A DNA stretch of 64,000 nucleotides, from NCBI GenBank assembly GCA_013399115.1, contig VXAA01002963.1:1308868-1372867 (forward strand), read 5' to 3'. Every line of letters begins with the position of its first letter. The stretch's first letter is position 1. The DNA comes from Anseranas semipalmata. Lineage: Eukaryota > Chordata > Aves > Anseriformes > Anseranatidae. The position numbers were made by a program, and so were the translations under genes. Below, piece after piece: positions 60,735 to 64,000 of the stretch. Under the pieces are notes generated by a model, which was not told the origin of the DNA, ran no database searches, and saw only the letters and a list, made by a program, of their open reading frames with translations.

Positions 60735-62786
60735 AATAAAACACACAAAGCTTTCTTCCAATAAACATATGATTTTGTGGCTGAGCATGTGATAAATTAT
60801 ATTTCAAGATGCTGTATCATGTATCACTGAAGTGGTCTTTCCATTGTGTAAAAATAAATACCAGCTTCAGACCTGGTATACAAACTTTAATTGATGGGAA
60901 GATTTTAAGGACTGGATTTCATTCAGATAAAGGGGAAAACATCCAGTGATGAAGAAGCTGGCACTAATGGCTGTTGCTGTACTTAACATTCTGGTAAAGA
61001 AACAGCGATGTCTGCACCAAAAGTGTTGATTCATTCAATGGATCACATAAAGTTATCCTGACACTATAGTGAAACTTCTCACTTTTCATCCTATATTAAA
61101 AAACATGTCAAAAAAACTTGTTAATAAAAATTGCTGTAAAGTTTTAATGTCCCTAGACAACAAAAGGTCACAAAACATTTGAATGTACATAAGTATTGAA
61201 CTACAGTTGAGAGCGTAGAACATCTAGGCTGGCATTTTGTCTCCAATAATGACTAATAGCAGGTACTTCAGAGCAGACGAATGAACATATTGGACAATCA
61301 AACAAGAAGAGAAATGTTTTCACTGAATAGATTTCTCCTTATAAAAAACGTTATACATTTTTATTGGTTTTGCTTCACAGTGGTGAATTTATATATCCAT
61401 TCTGTTATTATTATTATTTTTTGGTCAGTGTAACCAGATTTTCTTTCCATCTGTGGAAACATTCCAGTCTTGGAAACCTTAAAGTCTTAATGATATTTAT
61501 GGGAAGAAGTCAGGTCAATTGTGTGCATAGGTCACACAGTTGTGGTATGTTGAGAAAAAAATAAAAGAAGTGTTCTTCCTAGTAGTGTTTCCAATTCTGT
61601 TGGCTCCATCCCTGCTAACTTCAGATTGAATGGGATACATATTTGAAAAACTCCTGAGAAAACAAGCTTTGAAATCAATATTTTGGTACAAATAGGCCAT
61701 TTTTTCCCCTTTATTTTATTTTTTTCAGGAAAGTGAATGATTCTTTATATTTTCAGTGTTTTCCTGTCTAGCAAACTAAATGTTTTATTGTTTTGTCAGC
61801 TTCTGTTATAATTTGTCAGGTCCATTGCTTCAATGGTTTAGGATAAAATGAAGTATTTTCCCTTAAATTGTCTTGCCTGATAATTTCTGCTGGTGTTAAC
61901 TGGGTTGAGGGAACCTTTATGTGGGAGATTTCTTGGAACTACTTTATGGTGACCCTTGGGTATAGGTATCTCCCAATTCAATTTCTCCCTCTTTAGAGTC
62001 TGACAGATCACAGTATCTTTCTGGCTTCAAGTCATTTAAATTGTGCACACTTTGTGTTCATTCTCTTCCATAGCAAAACACTAAGAATAAGATCTGGCAG
62101 ATGCATATGGTTCAGTTCATGATCACCCTAATCCATGAGCTGCCTTGGACATGTGGTTTGAAATGTCTATCCTACAGGGAGAGAGAATCAGCTGAGAAAG
62201 AAATTTGTACAGCTTCACTTGGATAAGTTGTTGACAGAATGTCCTGAAGGACACTTAGAGCTTTGGCTATACAATCTCACCTGTTTTTCCAAAGTGCAGA
62301 ATGAATCACTTAATAAAAAAAATGGTAAATTTCATGGGATTTTATAGGCTATAAGCCTAGAAGCTTTCTCTGTCCTTGGTAATTCAGAAACTAATATATT
62401 TTTTGTCCTACTACTTGCTAATGCAATTAATTCATTTCTGTTTTTGTTCTTAGTCTGATTCCACATTTCATTCTTCATACGATCTTTGATTACTCTTTCA
62501 ATATATTTTATTTGCCAAAGTACAATTCTGTTGTGGAGAGAGAAAATAGCAAAAAGCATCTGCAACATATGCATGACACTACTCACTTGAGCACAGAACA
62601 GGCTGGGCAACTGGGAAAAATATGCCCTGCACATGATCTCTTTTGGTTGAAAAGGGCTTTGTGTCAGTGACTCTCAGAAATTACTGTGATGGGAAGAGTA
62701 ACTATTACGGATTGTTTTACATCAGACTTTAAAAAGTCTGTAGGGCTTCTGGGCATGATGAGATGAGTATTTTGGCAAATGAAGGA
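60735..62786. other. Non-coding unique sequence
   Basis: Frames at most 100 codons (62332-62634 minus), no motif. No repeat recognised. Confidence 0.5.
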
Positions 62787-62815
62787 CTCAGCAGGTGTAA
62801 ATCAGCATACAGCTC
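62787..62815 (+). repeat. Fossil sauropsid repeat fragment (candidate)
   Basis: CAGGTGTAAATCAGCATAC at 62791-62809 matches CTGGTGTAAATCAGCATAGC of the same dispersed repeat as the 46.28-kb fragment. Short. Confidence 0.4.
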
Positions 62816-63601
62816 GCTCCAGCTGACTATGTAGTATAACTATTCTAGCACTATATGGAGAAGCTAATTTCCCTTGAAGTAATGATTGTGTTTCCATGCA
62901 TAAAACCCACAACTCTGAAACCTTTAAAAGTATCATTACTTCAGACTAAGTTCTCAGATAACCTGCTCTCTCAGACAACAAAATCGGAAGAAGACACGGA
63001 AGGAATTTCTACTTAAACAGAGTTCCTTTTTATGGTGGAATCAAATCAGAAGACCTGCTGGATGAAAGTCAGCTTTCTGTTAAATTTACTCATGTATTGC
63101 CTGCACACTTCTTCTGAATCACAGGGATTTTTACACATACCCCAGGAGTCACTCATGTAGTAATTCAGAAAAATTCTTTTCCATGAGCTAGGGAGTGTTT
63201 GGAAATATTATACTGTCATAAAGTAGAGGCTGAATTTCCACAGGGGCTTCAAGTGCGCATTTATTACCCTATGTACAGTTTAAAGCAGTATTGATACAGA
63301 CTTTTTTTCTGAAAGCTGCTGACTATATGACTTTTTTTCTCATTTGTCATTCCACCACTGCTTAGGTTGACAAAGTCTATTAATTCCTTCAAAGCCATTC
63401 AAATTCATGATTTTACATGTGCTTCATAAGACCTCTTTTTTTTTTTTTCTACTGTTTTCTAATACAATTCTGATAAAATCAGACACATGAAAAACTTACT
63501 GAATATAATTTTCAAAGAAGTAGTTTTCTGGTTTATCAAACTGAAACAAAAGCACAAGTCTCCGTGAAATAATATCAAATAGAAGCTTACACACCAAAGA
63601 A
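62816..63601. other. Non-coding unique sequence
   Basis: A T12 run lies near 63437-63448. Nothing else seen. Confidence 0.5.
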
Positions 63602-63627
63602 ATAAACAAACAAACAAACAAACAAAG
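63602..63627. repeat. (AAAC)n microsatellite
   Basis: Five to six AAAC units. Confidence 0.9.
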
Positions 63628-64000
63628 AAACCAAACAGTATCAGTGAGGCATAACTGGAAGGAATTAATCACAATGGACTATTGAGTTACTTTGCTTATA
63701 TTTTTTATTAGTTTTACCCAGATTCTTACAAGCAATGTGCTGCCAACTTACGAGTGTCTGGATAGAGGAAAGCTTAGCAAAAGGAGCCAGAGAGTCTGTA
63801 TGGAAGAGCTTGGGAATACAATTTTCACAGTCAGTTTCTCTGTGTCTTAAGGCCTCTGCTATCATGCCAGGCCTCTACTTCTGTTTATTAAACCATTCTG
63901 TTAAAGTCATAAAACCATGGTGGTACCATACAAAGACAAAGAAAGATAAACAAATTAACCACAAACTCCTGATCAATAAGAAAATCTACTGTAACAGCTA
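63628..64000. other. Non-coding unique sequence to window end
   Basis: A 66-codon minus frame and nothing recognisable. Confidence 0.5.

Noticed and set aside
1..64000. A novel multi-gene system (defence, biosynthetic or toxin cluster)
   Set aside because: No recognisable protein-coding gene is present; content is vertebrate non-coding DNA with retrotransposon fragments and microsatellites.

Overview
The window is 64 kb of AT-rich vertebrate nuclear DNA, almost certainly from a bird. The evidence is the retrotransposon content: several CR1 LINE fragments, including short 3' ends with the bird-type ATTCTRTG tail (11.75, 24.69 and 60.70 kb), a CR1 reverse-transcriptase fragment (52.5 kb), and a segment from the 5' half of a CR1 (ORF1 to endonuclease, about 21.4-23.4 kb). 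Older, strongly decayed LINE copies at 13.7-15.7 and 43.3-43.7 kb, and short fossils with motifs widespread in turtles, crocodilians and birds, fit a sauropsid genome. Repeat density is low and there are several short N gaps, so this looks like an early whole-genome assembly. The species cannot be fixed from sequence alone; a galliform is possible.

I recognise no protein-coding gene, tRNA, rRNA or CRISPR array. ORFs longer than about 100 codons are pentanucleotide repeats read as protein, CR1 remnants, or unsupported chance frames. The best unexplained frames are a 193-codon one at 19.56-20.14 kb (minus), a 96-codon one at 39.67-39.96 kb (minus), a 136-codon one at 38.49-38.90 kb (plus), and a Lys-rich 48-codon exon-like stretch at about 50.1 kb (minus). 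The window is best read as a gene desert or the inside of a very large intron.

Layout. 0-13.5 kb: unique sequence, small A/T microsatellites, one 75-bp CR1 end. 13.7-15.7 kb: old sense-strand LINE. 15.7-21.4 kb: unique sequence and the 193-codon frame. 21.4-23.4 kb: antisense 5' CR1 segment. 25.47-26.18 kb: a pure homopurine tract of about 716 nt made of (GGAAA)22, then GGGAAA hexamers, then (GAAAA)104. 26-37 kb: mostly unique, with a possible assembly duplication at an N gap (31.35 kb). 37.9, 41.0 and 53.8 kb: three more GAAAA-family arrays. 43.0-44.0 kb: two diverged direct copies of a 240-bp sequence flanking an old LINE. 52.5 kb and 59.9-60.7 kb: CR1 fragments. 60.7-64 kb: unique.

The most interesting signal is the GAAAA family. 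Three of the four main arrays are composite, and on the purine strand all three run GGAAA first and GAAAA second, on both genomic strands. No operon, defence system or other gene network is visible. Identification of CR1 and the old LINEs rests on remembered family consensus patterns; no database search was run.
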